A stretch of DNA of 64,000 bases from Bacillus aerolatus (GCF_009183655.1 NZ_WEIO01000005.1:186001-250000), one strand, 5' to 3'; numbered from the stretch's first letter, positions 51,278 through 61,186 are shown. The notes: generated by a model from the letters alone, not told the origin. Translations and numbers: made by a program.

Positions 51278-53293
51278 TTATATTTTAAATTGGTTGACAG
51301 ATTGTTGGAGCTCTTGGCTAAGATTGGTCAGGTGTTCGGCGGATTGTGCGACGGATTGGATGGCGCGCAATTGTTCCGTTGTTGAGGCATTGACTTCTTC
51401 ACATGCCGCCGCTGTTTCTTCAGAGGTTGCAGCCATCGTTTGGATCGTTTTCGCCACTTCTTCTTTATGACCGGCCACTTTTTGAATTTCGCTGTAAACA
51501 GAATCAATGGATTGCTGCATATCTTTCATTAATAATGACAGTTCGCCAAATGTGATATCTGTATCATGCACGACCATTTCTTGATGCTGGAAAGTTTCTC
51601 TTGTTTCCAGCATTTGTCTCGATACTTGCCGGGATTGTGTCTGCAATTCTTCCATAGTTACTTTTACTTCCTCTGTTGAACGAGCGGATTGCTCGGCCAG
51701 TTTACGGACTTCTTCTGCTACTACTGCAAATCCTTTTCCTTGCTCGCCTGCCCGTGCTGCTTCGATGCTAGCATTCAGAGCCAGCAAGTTCGTTTGAGCG
51801 GAAACTTCCGTAATTGTTCCCATCACCTGGCCAATCGCTTTTACTTTCTTATCTAACTGGCCAATAACTTCTGCCATTGATTGCAAATTGTCCTTCCAGC
51901 CGTCAAACGAGTTTCTTAACTGCTGCATTTGCTCACGACCGTTTGCATTCATTTGATCAGCCTGGTTTGCGATTTCAGTCATGACGCTGGACTTTTCATT
52001 GATGAGGCTAATTTGGCTGCCAAGACGCTCTGAATTTTCATTGACTTGTTCTGCATCTTCAGCAGACTTCGCTGCACCCATAGCGATTTCGTTAACAGCT
52101 GTAGCCATTTGTTCGCTCACCGCATCTGTTTCTTCAGCCGCTGCACTTAAGCTTTCTGCCGATTGGCGCACGTTTGATACGGAGGAATTAACGACGGAAA
52201 TAATACCGCCCATGTTCTCCACCATGGCGTTAAAGTTATTAGACAGCTGGCCAATTTCATCTTTAGATGTCACCTTTGAGCGGACAGTCAAGTCTCCTTT
52301 AGCAACTTTATCCATTGCTTTTCTCAGCTTCTGAATAGGGCCGATGATTTGATTCAGCATAAAGAATAAAATAATGAAAGCAATGATTACTGTCGCAAGC
52401 GCAAGCCATCTCAACAAATTTTGTAATTGTTTGGCGATACTGCTCAGTTCTTTTTCAGGATAGACTGCTCCTATCTTCCATTCTAAACTAGGCAGCGTGT
52501 TATAAATATTTACTCGCTTCTCTCCGTCCAATTCATAGCGGACAACGCCCTCTTCTTTACCTTCTTTATACATCTCTTCAACAAAAGGATACTTCATTAA
52601 ATCTTTCCCCTGTTCACTTGGGTGAACAACTGCGACCCCTTCAGGATCAATGATAAAAGGGTAACCTTTATAGCCTAATTTACTTTGAGAGATTTGTTCA
52701 GAAATAGACGCAAGGCTGATATCCACTCCAATGACACCTGCGATTTTCCCGTCTTTTACAATTGCTTTCGAAGCGGAAACTATATAAGCACCAGTGAATG
52801 CATCTACATATGGAGTTGTCCAATGAACCTTAGTTGTATCTTTTAACGCCATTTTGTAAAAGCTTCTCGACGTTGGATCATATCCAGCTTCTAATTCAAC
52901 AAACGGTACTACTTTCATTTGCTTTGTCGGAAAACCAAAGTAAACAGAAGAAGCTTCTTTATACTGTTTAGTAAAAGAAGTAAATTCACCTTCTAGATTT
53001 TTCAAAATAAGCTGGGTTCTTTTCGTATCTTTTTCAGAATAATAATCGGCATAATCCATCACAACTTTAGAATTAGCCATTTGATATAAACTTCTTTCAT
53101 ACTGTCCAAGAAAATATTGAATGCTATTGCTCATTTCATCAATGAGCGCTTCGCTTTGACCTACGACACTTTCTTCTGTTTTTTTCGTAATTTGCATACC
53201 AACGATGACGAGCATAATCGCAATCGCCACAATAAAAATAATCATTACCGTACTAATAATTTTCATTTTGATCGACTTAAACAACTCAAGCAC
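51278..53293 (-). CDS. Methyl-accepting chemotaxis protein with dCache sensor
   Basis: 671 residues. Membrane helix 1 (about 10-32), a periplasmic-type double-Cache sensor (about 35-285; [38 protein letters not shown]), helix 2 (about 292-312), HAMP (about 313-366), and the signalling hairpin tip [21 protein letters not shown]. It ends SVNQFKI without a CheR/CheB pentapeptide. dCache sensors bind amino acids, organic acids or amines; ligand unknown. Confidence 0.94.
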   Translation of the reverse strand: MLELFKSIKMKIISTVMIIFIVAIAIMLVIVGMQITKKTEESVVGQSEALIDEMSNSIQYFLGQYERSLYQMANSKVVMDYADYYSEKDTKRTQLILKNLEGEFTSFTKQYKEASSVYFGFPTKQMKVVPFVELEAGYDPTSRSFYKMALKDTTKVHWTTPYVDAFTGAYIVSASKAIVKDGKIAGVIGVDISLASISEQISQSKLGYKGYPFIIDPEGVAVVHPSEQGKDLMKYPFVEEMYKEGKEEGVVRYELDGEKRVNIYNTLPSLEWKIGAVYPEKELSSIAKQLQNLLRWLALATVIIAFIILFFMLNQIIGPIQKLRKAMDKVAKGDLTVRSKVTSKDEIGQLSNNFNAMVENMGGIISVVNSSVSNVRQSAESLSAAAEETDAVSEQMATAVNEIAMGAAKSAEDAEQVNENSERLGSQISLINEKSSVMTEIANQADQMNANGREQMQQLRNSFDGWKDNLQSMAEVIGQLDKKVKAIGQVMGTITEVSAQTNLLALNASIEAARAGEQGKGFAVVAEEVRKLAEQSARSTEEVKVTMEELQTQSRQVSRQMLETRETFQHQEMVVHDTDITFGELSLLMKDMQQSIDSVYSEIQKVAGHKEEVAKTIQTMAATSEETAAACEEVNASTTEQLRAIQSVAQSAEHLTNLSQELQQSVNQFKI

Positions 53294-53430
53294 CCACTCT
53301 TTCTAAAATAGTCATCCCTTATACTTCGACACATTTTTTCATTTATTTAGTATATTCATATAAAAACAATAAAAAGTTCGCCCTTTCAAATCTTTCAACT
53401 TTCATATTTAGCAAATTACTTCGATAGCAT

Positions 53431-53488
53431 GCTTTATCACTTTAAAGGAATGGGGGTCAGTCCCCCATCGCTTTACAGCGGTAAACTG
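53431..53488 (+). repeat. REP-like palindrome 13
   Basis: Core GGGGG-TCAGT-CCCCC at 53452-53466 with CACTTTAAAG and CGCTTTACAGCG arms. Confidence 0.87.
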
Positions 53489-53576
53489 CAAGTGGGTTCT
53501 AACGACAGACTGCCCTTGTTTTGTTACGATTTATTTATTAGCATAAGAAGGAAGATTAAAAAAGGAAGTGTTCTAA

Positions 53577-54038
53577 ATGATCAATGTATTATTTGTTTGT
53601 CTCGGAAATATTTGCCGTTCCCCGATGGCAGAAGCACTTTTTAGGGACCTCGTCAAAAAAGAAGGCTTGGACGGTCAAATTACTGTCGATTCCGCAGGCA
53701 CCGGTGACTGGCACATCGGCTCTCCACCTCATGAAGGAACGTTGAAAGTTTTAAAAGAGTATAAAATAAATGCAGAAGGTCTTGTCGGCAGGCAGCTGGC
53801 CAAAAAAGATTTTGAAGCATTCGACTATATCGTCGGCATGGATGAAAGCAATATCCAAAACATTTACAATATCCTCGGCCAGCCAGCACACCCGAAAATC
53901 ATCCGTCTACTCGATTTGACAGACAAGCAAAAAGACGTACCTGATCCTTACTACACCGGCGACTTTCAAGAAACATACGACCTGCTTAGCGAAGGCTGCC
54001 AAGTATTACTGGAGAAAATTAAAGAAGAACAATTATAA
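53577..54038 (+). CDS. Low-molecular-weight protein-tyrosine phosphatase
   Basis: 153 residues with the CX5R loop VCLGNICRS near the N-terminus (nucleophile Cys8, Arg14) and the general-acid motif DPYY. It dephosphorylates tyrosine or, in bacilli, arginine-phosphorylated proteins; resembles B. subtilis YfkJ. The ribosome site is AAGGAAG. Flanked on both sides by REP-like elements. Confidence 0.93.
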   Translation: MINVLFVCLGNICRSPMAEALFRDLVKKEGLDGQITVDSAGTGDWHIGSPPHEGTLKVLKEYKINAEGLVGRQLAKKDFEAFDYIVGMDESNIQNIYNILGQPAHPKIIRLLDLTDKQKDVPDPYYTGDFQETYDLLSEGCQVLLEKIKEEQL

Positions 54039-54045
54039 ACAAAGC

Positions 54046-54083
54046 AAAAAGCCAGAAACCCGCTATCAAGGTTTCTGGCTTTT
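54046..54083 (+). terminator. Intrinsic terminator after tyrosine phosphatase
   Basis: AAAAAGCCAGAAACC / GGTTTCTGGCTTTT stem. Confidence 0.9.
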
Positions 54084-54150
54084 CTTTATTACTTTAACGT
54101 GATGGGGGTCAGTCCCCCACCGCTTTACAGTGGCAAAGACCCTGACCCCT
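54084..54150 (+). repeat. REP-like palindrome 14
   Basis: Core GGGGG-TCAGT-CCCCC at 54104-54118, arms CTTTAACGTGAT and CGCTTTACAGTG, then a partial second core (CCCTGACCCC). Confidence 0.85.
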
Positions 54151-54166
54151 TTAGCTGCTAATCCTT

Positions 54167-54541
54167 TTATCTGCCTGGTTTTAAGTTTATTAATACGTTA
54201 GTGACGAAGGTAAGTATGCCGAGAACAGTCAATGTGGCTCCCGTTGCAATAGCAGGCGTATAGGAGTCATTTTCGGTAGTGATTAGAAGGTATAAGGAAA
54301 TCATCATAATAGGGAGTCCGATGTTGTGGAGCCAAAAGTGTGCTTTTGCCATTCCATTGGAAGCGAGAATAGGAAACAAATGATATAACATTCCTGCGAG
54401 CATTAGTGCAGTCCAGCCTAGAAGATTGATGTGCACATGCACTCCGGTCAATTCGTAAGAATGAACGATGGACATATAATAGCCAAGCAATACACCAACA
54501 GCAAAGTAAACGGCAGAAATCTTAATCAATTTAATAGCCAT
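54167..54541 (-). CDS. Small heme-copper oxidase subunit I-like membrane protein
   Basis: 124 residues, four membrane helices. GVHVHINLLGW and LYHLFPIL resemble histidine-bearing helices of cytochrome oxidase subunit I or NnrS-type proteins, but a full catalytic subunit would need twelve helices. Stand-alone proteins like this are common in Bacillaceae near no other oxidase gene. Possibly heme-binding; function unproven. Confidence 0.7.
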   Translation of the reverse strand: MAIKLIKISAVYFAVGVLLGYYMSIVHSYELTGVHVHINLLGWTALMLAGMLYHLFPILASNGMAKAHFWLHNIGLPIMMISLYLLITTENDSYTPAIATGATLTVLGILTFVTNVLINLKPGR

Positions 54542-54812
54542 TTTTACCCCTTCTTTCTGCTGAAAAGTGATAAATAATAACTGACTTCTTTTCCTCCTTC
54601 CTCACTTAAATTTATGTTCAAAATCATCATAAATACCTAATGATTATTAATAATTTATTGATTAAAAAGGACTAGCTGCCTCACTTAACTAGAGGCATTT
54701 TGTCTTTTCACAAAAACAGCCTTTCTTTCATTTCATTCGAAAAGTGACAGGCCGCAAACATATGCTAAACTATGTAAGTGAATGGATAGAATGGATGAAA
54801 GGAAGCTGGGTA

Positions 54813-55034
54813 GTGAAAAAATTAACATTTGTCATTCCGATTATGATCCTTGTAGGCGCCCTGTCTTTATGGATGCTTAACAAAGATTACTCAGAAATTG
54901 ACCTTCAAATAAGATGGCTTATTACTGCTGGTGCCGTCGTTTTATCAGGCGTGATCTCCTTCTTCTTACTAGGCAGCGACGGAGAAAACATGGATTCTCC
55001 GCCATCCCCGTATAACAATAGAAAGAAGAAGTAA
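54813..55034 (+). CDS. Small two-helix membrane protein (73 aa)
   Basis: GTG start with AAAGGA about nine bases upstream gives MKKLTFVIPIMILVGALSLW, a membrane helix, a short Asp/Glu loop, a second helix (WLITAGAVVLSGVISFFLLG) and a basic tail. A longer frame upstream (adding 23 residues) lacks a good site. No family recognised with confidence. Confidence 0.65.
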   Translation: MKKLTFVIPIMILVGALSLWMLNKDYSEIDLQIRWLITAGAVVLSGVISFFLLGSDGENMDSPPSPYNNRKKK

Positions 55035-55084
55035 TTGGCTGTAGAACTCTTAGTCTCCCGGCAAAATGGACAAATTTATTCCGC

Positions 55085-55127
55085 AAAAAAGAGAGCCGAA
55101 CATATCACATTTGGCTCTCTTTTTTTG
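55085..55127 (+). terminator. Intrinsic terminator
   Basis: AAAAAAGAGAGCC / GGCTCTCTTTTTTT stem after the 73-aa gene. Confidence 0.9.
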
Positions 55128-55286
55128 TTTGCCTTTCACATCGAAACAATAATAGCAATATAATTCTTCTCCATCATTCCCCGCCAAGTCTATTTTGACG
55201 GTACGACCTACACCAAAAACCATTATTTTACGTAAACATTATTTATGTTCAACAAAAAAGAGAGCCAGTAAGACTCTCTGTACGAT

Positions 55287-55330
55287 CACACTTTAACCCA
55301 TCACCGCGCCGGAGGTCTGACCCCGTTATC
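55287..55330. repeat. REP-like remnant 15
   Basis: Decayed copy: CTTTAACCCATCACCGC and GGAGGTCTGACCCCG remain. It overlaps the last codons (VRPPAR) of the coiled-coil gene, which may have gained its stop from it. Confidence 0.5.
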
Positions 55331-56236
55331 AAACTTTACAATGCCACCATCATCTTTATTCACGTCCAGCGTCAGCGCTGCTTTGCCGTCTGGAGTAGTT
55401 ATCTTATTTTTAGCTTCTTCACATTCCTGTTCTTCTTTTTTGATGCCTTGGTCCAGTCGGACAATCATGCGGTCAATTGAAGCGAGCCCGTCCCAGTTTC
55501 CGTTTTTAAGAAGCCGTTCGGCAAGTGCTTTTTTTCTTCCGATACTTAGTTCAGAAAATGAAGCTAGCGGCAGCTGTTCAAGGCGGCTTATCAGCTCCGC
55601 ACTCCCTTTTACTTCTAACAGGCTTTTCACACTCTCCTCTAAAGTGGCGGATTGTTCTTTTACTCGCTCCACATTCGCTTGATTACCGAAGCGTTCAAGG
55701 ACGCCTGTAATGACGTGTTCACGACCTGTTTTACCTAAATTGATGAAGACATCCCCGGCTTCCCTAATCGCTTTCTCCATTAATTTCTGATGACGAGACA
55801 GTTCTACTGGGGCTTGCATGCCTGATGGCAATGACTGCTCTAATGAGTCAATTTTTTCCACAAGCTCATTTTTCATCGGACAAGTCTGGACGGATGCAAT
55901 CAGCCTTCGCAGATAATCCGCTTCTTCTTTCGTATCCACCGATGAAATAGCTTCTTTCGCTTCGTACAAACGGCGAAGCCAGTCAATTCGGATTATGACT
56001 TCTTCCTTTTCTTCAAGAGCCATTTTAAAGCTGCCGGCAGCCTGATGGATAAAAGCTAATTCTTGATTGTTCGTCTTCACAGAAGACTCGAGCGCGCTGA
56101 GCCTCTCATTTAATTTTCGATACAATATCTGCTCGTCGATGTTTTCCTCAAACGTGAAATAAATGTTTTCAGTAGAAACAGGAGATTCTTTGAATGCTTC
56201 TGCTTCACTAGACGGCAAAGATGAAAAATCAATCAT
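55301..56236 (-). CDS. Coiled-coil protein of unknown function next to the S-layer-like gene
   Basis: 311 residues from the ATG after GGGAGGA (MIDFSSLP); a start seven codons earlier is possible. Mostly helical and charged, no signal peptide or membrane segment. Residues about 160-290 contain modules FINLGKTGREHVITGVLERF and FSELSIGRKKALAERLL that resemble FINLGSLGRLEVAELIL in the neighbouring SLH protein. Same strand, 130 bases downstream of that gene beyond its terminator. Function unknown; may interact with or derive from the surface protein. Confidence 0.65.
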   Translation of the reverse strand: MIDFSSLPSSEAEAFKESPVSTENIYFTFEENIDEQILYRKLNERLSALESSVKTNNQELAFIHQAAGSFKMALEEKEEVIIRIDWLRRLYEAKEAISSVDTKEEADYLRRLIASVQTCPMKNELVEKIDSLEQSLPSGMQAPVELSRHQKLMEKAIREAGDVFINLGKTGREHVITGVLERFGNQANVERVKEQSATLEESVKSLLEVKGSAELISRLEQLPLASFSELSIGRKKALAERLLKNGNWDGLASIDRMIVRLDQGIKKEEQECEEAKNKITTPDGKAALTLDVNKDDGGIVKFDNGVRPPAR

Positions 56237-56290
56237 GTCATATCCTCCCGGTGTCACGTCTTTTCCTTATTATATGGCAAAGAAATAGAG

Positions 56291-56326
56291 AAAAAAAGAA
56301 GAACCAACCCAATGGTTAGTTCTTCC
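56291..56326 (-). terminator. Intrinsic terminator after S-layer-like gene
   Basis: AAGAACTAACC / GGTTGGTTCTT then TTTTTTT leftward. Confidence 0.9.
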
Positions 56327-56368
56327 TCTGCTGAACACACTTAGTATGTTCGGTGAATGCTGCAGCTC

Positions 56369-59008
56369 TTAGCGAGTGGCAGCGATTGCTTTATCAACGT
56401 CTGCTTTGATGGCAGAAAGTGAATCGTAATCAACGGAATTACCTTTTTCGTCGACAGGGAAAGCATTTAAAAATGCCTCAGCTGTCTGAATTTGCTCAGC
56501 AGCAGATAAGCTGTCATACGCTTTATACTTCAACCCTTCAAGGGCAGCATCTGCAGTAGTGATGTTAGCAGCATCATTAACAGCAGTGATCAGAGCTTGT
56601 CTTTTTGCAATAGCCCCTTCATTGCCTACTAAAGCTGTCTTTAAATCTGCAATAGTATCATATTCCTGATCTGCAGCTAGAATAAGCTCAGCTACTTCCA
56701 ACCGGCCCAATGATCCAAGATTAATGAATTCATCGTTAGCAGTCGCAAGTGCAAAGTCAAGCAAAGCAGCACGTGCGTCGGATGCAGTAGTAGCAGCTTC
56801 AACTGCTTCTTTCGCATTAACGGCAGATACTAATTTTCTTACCTCAGCAACAGTTGTTGAATCTTGAGGATTAGCAGCATCTTTGAAAGCGGCTAGATCA
56901 GCATTGTATGCATTGCTATTTGCATCAACTACGTTAGAGAAGTTTAATTGCTTCTCTTTTAATGCTTTAAGAAGAGAGGCCGCATCACTTGCATTGTCAA
57001 TAGCTGTGAGCGCTGTTGTTGGTTTGTTTACACCATCAAGGATTGCTGCAACCTCAGCAGCAGTAGTAGGCTTACTAGTCGCTTCAGAAATTTTAGTAAC
57101 ATACTCTTCTAAAAGTGCTGAATTGATAGAATCTGCGTTAAAACCTTTAGAAGCAAATGAAGAACGATTAGCCAGCGTATTTAACAATGTTTGAAGTTGT
57201 GCAGTAGTTGTATCTTTAGTAACTTTTGCAAATGCAGCTACAGCATCAGCTTCAGCAGCCTTATTAGCTGTATCGATAATAGCTTGAATATCGCTGCGTT
57301 GGTTTTTATCATCAGCAGCTGCCGCTTTAATCGCTTCTCTGTAGCGGTTTAATTCAGCATCGTTTACTGTTTTTAGATCAAATACATCAAGTTCAGGTTT
57401 TGTAATTCCTTCCAAAGAAGCCTTTTCGTACTTTTCAGCCAACTTTGTTTCAAGGTTATCAAGAGCTGTTAATGCTGTCTTAAGTGTACCGTTTGTAGTC
57501 GCTTTGTTCACAGCAATAAGTGCATCTTGAAGTGCTAAGCCGTCAAGTGCATATTCTTTAACAGATAACTTACCTTCTTCTCCATCAGCAATATAAGATT
57601 GAACCAACGCTCTAGCGTCAGCAATCACTTGGCTGTCTAGGGATTTGTTTGCTGCTGAAACTTTTTCAGTAACTTTAGTTGTGTTGATTGTATCAATAGC
57701 TTTTTGGAGCTCGTCAACTTTCACACCATTTGAGTTACTAGCAGTTAATCCTAGAAGTGTAACACCATCTGTTCCACCGATTACTGCTCCAGTATAATCA
57801 ACAATCCATTCAGGGTTTACACGCTTAAAATTATCTTGAAGAGCTTTCAGAAGCTGCACTTGGTTCCCCGCATCCGCAACTGCTTTCACAACAGCAGCTT
57901 CATCAACCGCTTCACTAGCTTCTTTGTTTACCTTATCAATAGCTTGTTGAATATCAGCCAGATTTTTCACTGCAGGATCTGCACTTTTAATTGCAGCAGC
58001 GTAGTCTTTAAGTGAGTTTTCATCTACATTTTTGATGCCTGCATCTTTTAAAACTTTAAGTAAATTGACTTCATTTAATGGAGAAGCCTTAACAGCTTTG
58101 TCAATTGCAGCAAATTGCTCAAGTGCTGTAAAGTTGTATTCTACGCCGTCAACCGTCCACACACCTGTTAAATCCTTAGCGTCAACTGCAGTAACAAATT
58201 TAAATGTTGAAGAGGTTTCACCTTCTGAAAGATCCATCTCTTTAACTTTCACAATATTACCCTTGCTATCTTTAACTTCAACAGTCGCTCCTAATACATC
58301 TTCTTTAAGAGCATCAAACGTTACTTCAACACCTGTTTCGTTAATCGTACTTACCTTTGAAACTTTAAGGGCAGAAACTTCGTCTTTCAATGTTTCCGAT
58401 CTATGAAGGAAGATCGCCAGTTCACCACGTGTGATCGAGTCAGCTGTACCGAAGCGGTTGTTTAGTTTACCTGTTGTGATTTTATTGTCAACAAGTGCCG
58501 CCACTGCTTCTTTATAACGATCAGATACATCTGAGAATTTCACGTTAGCTGTATCGCCTTCGATTTTATAAGCTTTCGCAAGCATAAGTGCTGCTTCACC
58601 ACGTGTGATAGAAGCTTCCGCACCGAATGATGTAGCTGTTTTCCCGTTTACGATGCCTTGCTCTTTAAGAGCGTCCACATAAAGTTTCGCACGAGCTGGA
58701 ACATCTGTGAAACCGGAACTTTTTGCATCAGCAATTTGCTTTTCAGTTAAAACAGCTTTCGCAAGCATCACTGCTACGTCTACACGCTTGATCTCTTTCG
58801 CTGTGCCGAATTGTGTTGGGGTTAAACCATTTGTTATTTTATGGTCTACTAAGTAGTCCACTGCTTCTTTATAACGATCAGATACATCTGTAAAAGATGA
58901 TGCCGTATTTGTTGGTGCAGCCATTGCTGGAGTTACAGCTGTTGCTACTAACGTAGCTGTTGCAGCTGTCGCAACGAATTTACGATAAGATTTCGCTTGA
59001 AAAGCCAT
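56369..59008 (-). CDS. Large SLH-domain surface (S-layer-like) protein
   Basis: 879 residues. Signal peptide (FVATAATATLVATAVTPAMA), three SLH domains (about 37-210: FTDVSDRYKEAVDYLVDHKITNG, FTDVPARAKLYVDALKEQGIVNG, FSDVSDRYKEAVAALVDNKITTG), a beta domain (about 215-300) and then at least eight degenerate 50-70-residue helical modules rich in Ala, Asp, Asn and Lys with recurring LLKALKD, AIDTINTTK, AFAKVTKDTTTAQLQTLL patterns. Few Cys or Trp. AGGAGG before the ATG, a long AT-rich leader and a strong terminator point to high expression. Probably the main surface-layer subunit. Confidence 0.92.
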   Translation of the reverse strand: MAFQAKSYRKFVATAATATLVATAVTPAMAAPTNTASSFTDVSDRYKEAVDYLVDHKITNGLTPTQFGTAKEIKRVDVAVMLAKAVLTEKQIADAKSSGFTDVPARAKLYVDALKEQGIVNGKTATSFGAEASITRGEAALMLAKAYKIEGDTANVKFSDVSDRYKEAVAALVDNKITTGKLNNRFGTADSITRGELAIFLHRSETLKDEVSALKVSKVSTINETGVEVTFDALKEDVLGATVEVKDSKGNIVKVKEMDLSEGETSSTFKFVTAVDAKDLTGVWTVDGVEYNFTALEQFAAIDKAVKASPLNEVNLLKVLKDAGIKNVDENSLKDYAAAIKSADPAVKNLADIQQAIDKVNKEASEAVDEAAVVKAVADAGNQVQLLKALQDNFKRVNPEWIVDYTGAVIGGTDGVTLLGLTASNSNGVKVDELQKAIDTINTTKVTEKVSAANKSLDSQVIADARALVQSYIADGEEGKLSVKEYALDGLALQDALIAVNKATTNGTLKTALTALDNLETKLAEKYEKASLEGITKPELDVFDLKTVNDAELNRYREAIKAAAADDKNQRSDIQAIIDTANKAAEADAVAAFAKVTKDTTTAQLQTLLNTLANRSSFASKGFNADSINSALLEEYVTKISEATSKPTTAAEVAAILDGVNKPTTALTAIDNASDAASLLKALKEKQLNFSNVVDANSNAYNADLAAFKDAANPQDSTTVAEVRKLVSAVNAKEAVEAATTASDARAALLDFALATANDEFINLGSLGRLEVAELILAADQEYDTIADLKTALVGNEGAIAKRQALITAVNDAANITTADAALEGLKYKAYDSLSAAEQIQTAEAFLNAFPVDEKGNSVDYDSLSAIKADVDKAIAATR

Positions 59009-59305
59009 GTATACATTCCTCCAATTTCATATAATACTTTTACATCTTCCCATAATTGCTAGATTCTACACAAATATCTAAAGTCTTGTATCCTTTATAT
59101 TAAACAAGTAAAATATTCCATTTTGCAGTACTATATTCCCTTTTTTATCTACATCTCTAGCATTATTTACTAGTAATACTAATATATAACTTCCCTGATA
59201 AAGTAATTTTTCAGTGATTAACATAGTATTTCCTCATTTATCTAATCCTTCAAAAACCTCCAAAAAAAAAAAAAAAAAAAAAAAAAATAAACTTTTTTAA
59301 CAATA
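59009..59305. other. AT-rich leader region of the surface-layer gene with a 25-A homopolymer
   Basis: No gene. Very AT-rich, as for long stable leaders of S-layer mRNAs. A run of 25 A (59262-59286) marks its far end. No unique promoter could be chosen among many TATAAT-like strings. Confidence 0.6.
59262..59286. repeat. Poly(A/T) tract, 25 bases
   Basis: Uninterrupted A run on the plus strand, T on the surface-layer gene's strand, about 255 bases before its start codon. Length in the assembly may be inexact. Confidence 0.9.
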
Positions 59306-59340
59306 AAAAACAGAGAATCCACAAAAACGACTCTCTGTCG
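59306..59340 (-). terminator. Intrinsic terminator after M14 peptidase
   Basis: ACAGAGA / TCTCTGT stem followed by TTTTTT leftward. Confidence 0.75.
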
Positions 59341-59409
59341 CTTTAACGTACCGGGGGTCAGTCCCTCGTCGCTTTAAAGCGATGAGGGACTGACCCCAAA
59401 TTTCTTTAA
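59338..59409. repeat. REP-like inverted pair 16
   Basis: Two cores head-to-head (GGGGG-TCAGT-CCCTC at 59353-59367; GAGGG-ACTGA-CCCC at 59385-59397) joined by CGTCGCTTTAAAGCGAT. The right end reaches the stop codon of the M14 gene. Confidence 0.9.
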
Positions 59410-60587
59410 ATTAGTGAACTTATGAGCATCCCGGAAGCAGCTTCGTAGATTTCGTCAAATTGAGTGATGGGGAGCGGGTTTTGACCTTGGCCGAGTTCGA
59501 TTGTAAAGCCGGGTCTGCGGAACTCTTGAATAAACCAATCTTTGTAGCCCGAATGGCTGTCCACATATCGGACAGCTTCATATCCACTCACTCGGGCAAA
59601 CTGGTTGGCAAGCGTTTCTGATTCCGGCGGCTCAAGCCCTTCATATCCCCAGTAAAATTCTTCTCCTTGTGTATGCAGCGCAAGAAGCCGCGCAAATGAT
59701 TCTTGCCTCACTAAGTTAGCCATCGCTTTTGACTCCGGTTCGGACAGCGGGGCATCACCTGGAAAGTCGCGCGAAGCCGGCGCTTTCGGCTTTCGTTTTG
59801 CTTCAAACTCCCAGTTGGCTGGAAACTGTTTGTTTAAATCGACTCCACGAATGTTCGCTTTCCAGCCAGAAAAATCAGTGCTGCCTTTATTAATCGCAAT
59901 AACTTCTTCTTTTACACTAGCCGGCGGGCCATTTAAAACTAAATTGACTCCATCAGGGTCGACCATCGGGACGGCCGATAACTGTGTGCGCCCATATAAG
60001 GGAAGTGTCGTCACTCCTTTTATCGCAAAATAATTCGTCAAAGAAAGCAAATATTCATTTAAAAAGCGCATCAAAATAGGTGTCGTGATCCATTCATTAG
60101 CATGAAACGAAGCGTTCACTTGCACCTTGCGATTGCTTTTCCCGATCCGCAAATCATACAGCGGCAAACCGAGTACACTTTTTCCCGCTTCCCTTCTTCT
60201 CATAAACGGATAAACAGCCAGCAGCCTGTTCATGTCGTTAGTCATTCGCTGAAAATCATACGGCTGTTTACCGTTGACAATAAGCCATGTCACTCTTGTG
60301 GGAATTCGTACCTTTTGCCCAATTTGGAGCTGATTAGGGTTCACATTCGGATTGAGTAAAAGCAGTGCATCCACACTTAAACGCCGGGCTGATGCCAGCT
60401 TCCAAAACGAATCTCCTTTCTGAATCATCCGCGTTGTCACTGTAAAACCAGGAATTTGAATGGCCTGCCCCTGATCCAGCACGTTCGGATTGATCTCCGG
60501 ATTCGAATCAACAATCAGCACAAGCGGAATATCAAACAACTGGCTATAATACCAGAGCGTATCCCCTCTTCGCACATGAATCTCCAT
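59406..60587 (-). CDS. LysM-M14 gamma-D-glutamyl-diamino acid endopeptidase
   Basis: Cuts the D-Glu-meso-DAP bond of spore or wall peptides. 393 residues from the ATG after GAGGT. Two LysM domains (IHVRRGDTLWYYSQLFDIPLVLIVDSNP and RMIQKGDSFWKLASARRLSVDALLLLNP), then a carboxypeptidase-A-like domain: zinc ligands H and E in SFHANEW, third His in LLALHTQGEE, catalytic Glu in FTIELGQGQNP. Architecture equals B. subtilis YqgT and B. sphaericus endopeptidase I. No signal peptide, so it acts in the mother cell or is exported otherwise. Confidence 0.93.
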   Translation of the reverse strand: MEIHVRRGDTLWYYSQLFDIPLVLIVDSNPEINPNVLDQGQAIQIPGFTVTTRMIQKGDSFWKLASARRLSVDALLLLNPNVNPNQLQIGQKVRIPTRVTWLIVNGKQPYDFQRMTNDMNRLLAVYPFMRRREAGKSVLGLPLYDLRIGKSNRKVQVNASFHANEWITTPILMRFLNEYLLSLTNYFAIKGVTTLPLYGRTQLSAVPMVDPDGVNLVLNGPPASVKEEVIAINKGSTDFSGWKANIRGVDLNKQFPANWEFEAKRKPKAPASRDFPGDAPLSEPESKAMANLVRQESFARLLALHTQGEEFYWGYEGLEPPESETLANQFARVSGYEAVRYVDSHSGYKDWFIQEFRRPGFTIELGQGQNPLPITQFDEIYEAASGMLISSLI

Positions 60588-60655
60588 AATTACCTCACAC
60601 CCTCCCAAAAAAGCCTTTTTCCTCATCATATGTACACCACTTGGGAGCTATGACT

Positions 60656-60723
60656 TGCTTTATCGCTTTAAAGTGCTGGGGGTCAGGCCCCCGCTGCTTT
60701 AAAGCAGCAGAGGACTGACCCTT
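60656..60723. repeat. REP-like inverted pair 17
   Basis: Cores GGGGG-TCAGG-CCCCC (60678-60692) and a partial AGAGGACTGACCC, joined by GCTGCTTTAAAGCAGC. Confidence 0.85.
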
Positions 60724-60819
60724 ACTATTTCGCTTATCAAAGCAAATGCCAGCGGGATGAGGGCATAGGCAAATGTGATCGCGGTAGAGTGAAACATGGC
60801 GTTTGTGATTTTTCCCATC

Positions 60820-60851
60820 AAAAAAAGAGAGCCTCAATCATAGACTCTCTG
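60820..60851 (-). terminator. Intrinsic terminator (orphan)
   Basis: GAGAG / CTCTC stem with seven T leftward; the stem sequence resembles the terminators of the two flanking genes. Confidence 0.6.
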
Positions 60852-60866
60852 TACTATATTGCCCTC

Positions 60867-60901
60867 AAAAAAGCTCTGCAACGGGTTCACCTGCAGAGCG
60901 T
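60867..60901 (-). terminator. Intrinsic terminator (orphan)
   Basis: GCTCTGCA / TGCAGAGC then TTTTTT leftward, just beyond the end of the 65-codon frame. Confidence 0.8.
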
Positions 60902-60910
60902 TAAAAATAC

Positions 60911-61108
60911 TCATTCTGAAGAAGGACAGTCGTTTAAACAAAAGTTGCGCGGATGAATATGAGTAGATTTGCGGCAAAAATGGTTAGTCAGCGTCCAGTT
61001 GGAATAGGGATTGTCCAGGAAAATAAGCGAATGTTTTCGACTACGGCGAGAGAGATCAAATGGTCTTTGGGATCGTAAAAAAGCATTTGGTTTCGGTTTT
61101 CGCAACAC
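60911..61108 (-). CDS. Doubtful 65-codon reading frame, possibly a gene remnant
   Basis: Arg/Pro/Asn/Ser/Cys-rich translation (NAFLRSQRPFDLSRRSRK, THIHPRNFCLNDCPSSE) unlike typical proteins of this window and with no good ribosome site. The only support is the well-placed terminator after it. It may be a fragment of a transposon gene or non-coding. Confidence 0.2.
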   Translation of the reverse strand: MLRKPKPNAFLRSQRPFDLSRRSRKHSLIFLDNPYSNWTLTNHFCRKSTHIHPRNFCLNDCPSSE

Positions 61109-61186
61109 TTATTCACACCTCATTTTTTTCAATCATTCCATCCCTATACATTCGATATAAAAAGTCAATTTCCTCCCACAGCTTTA

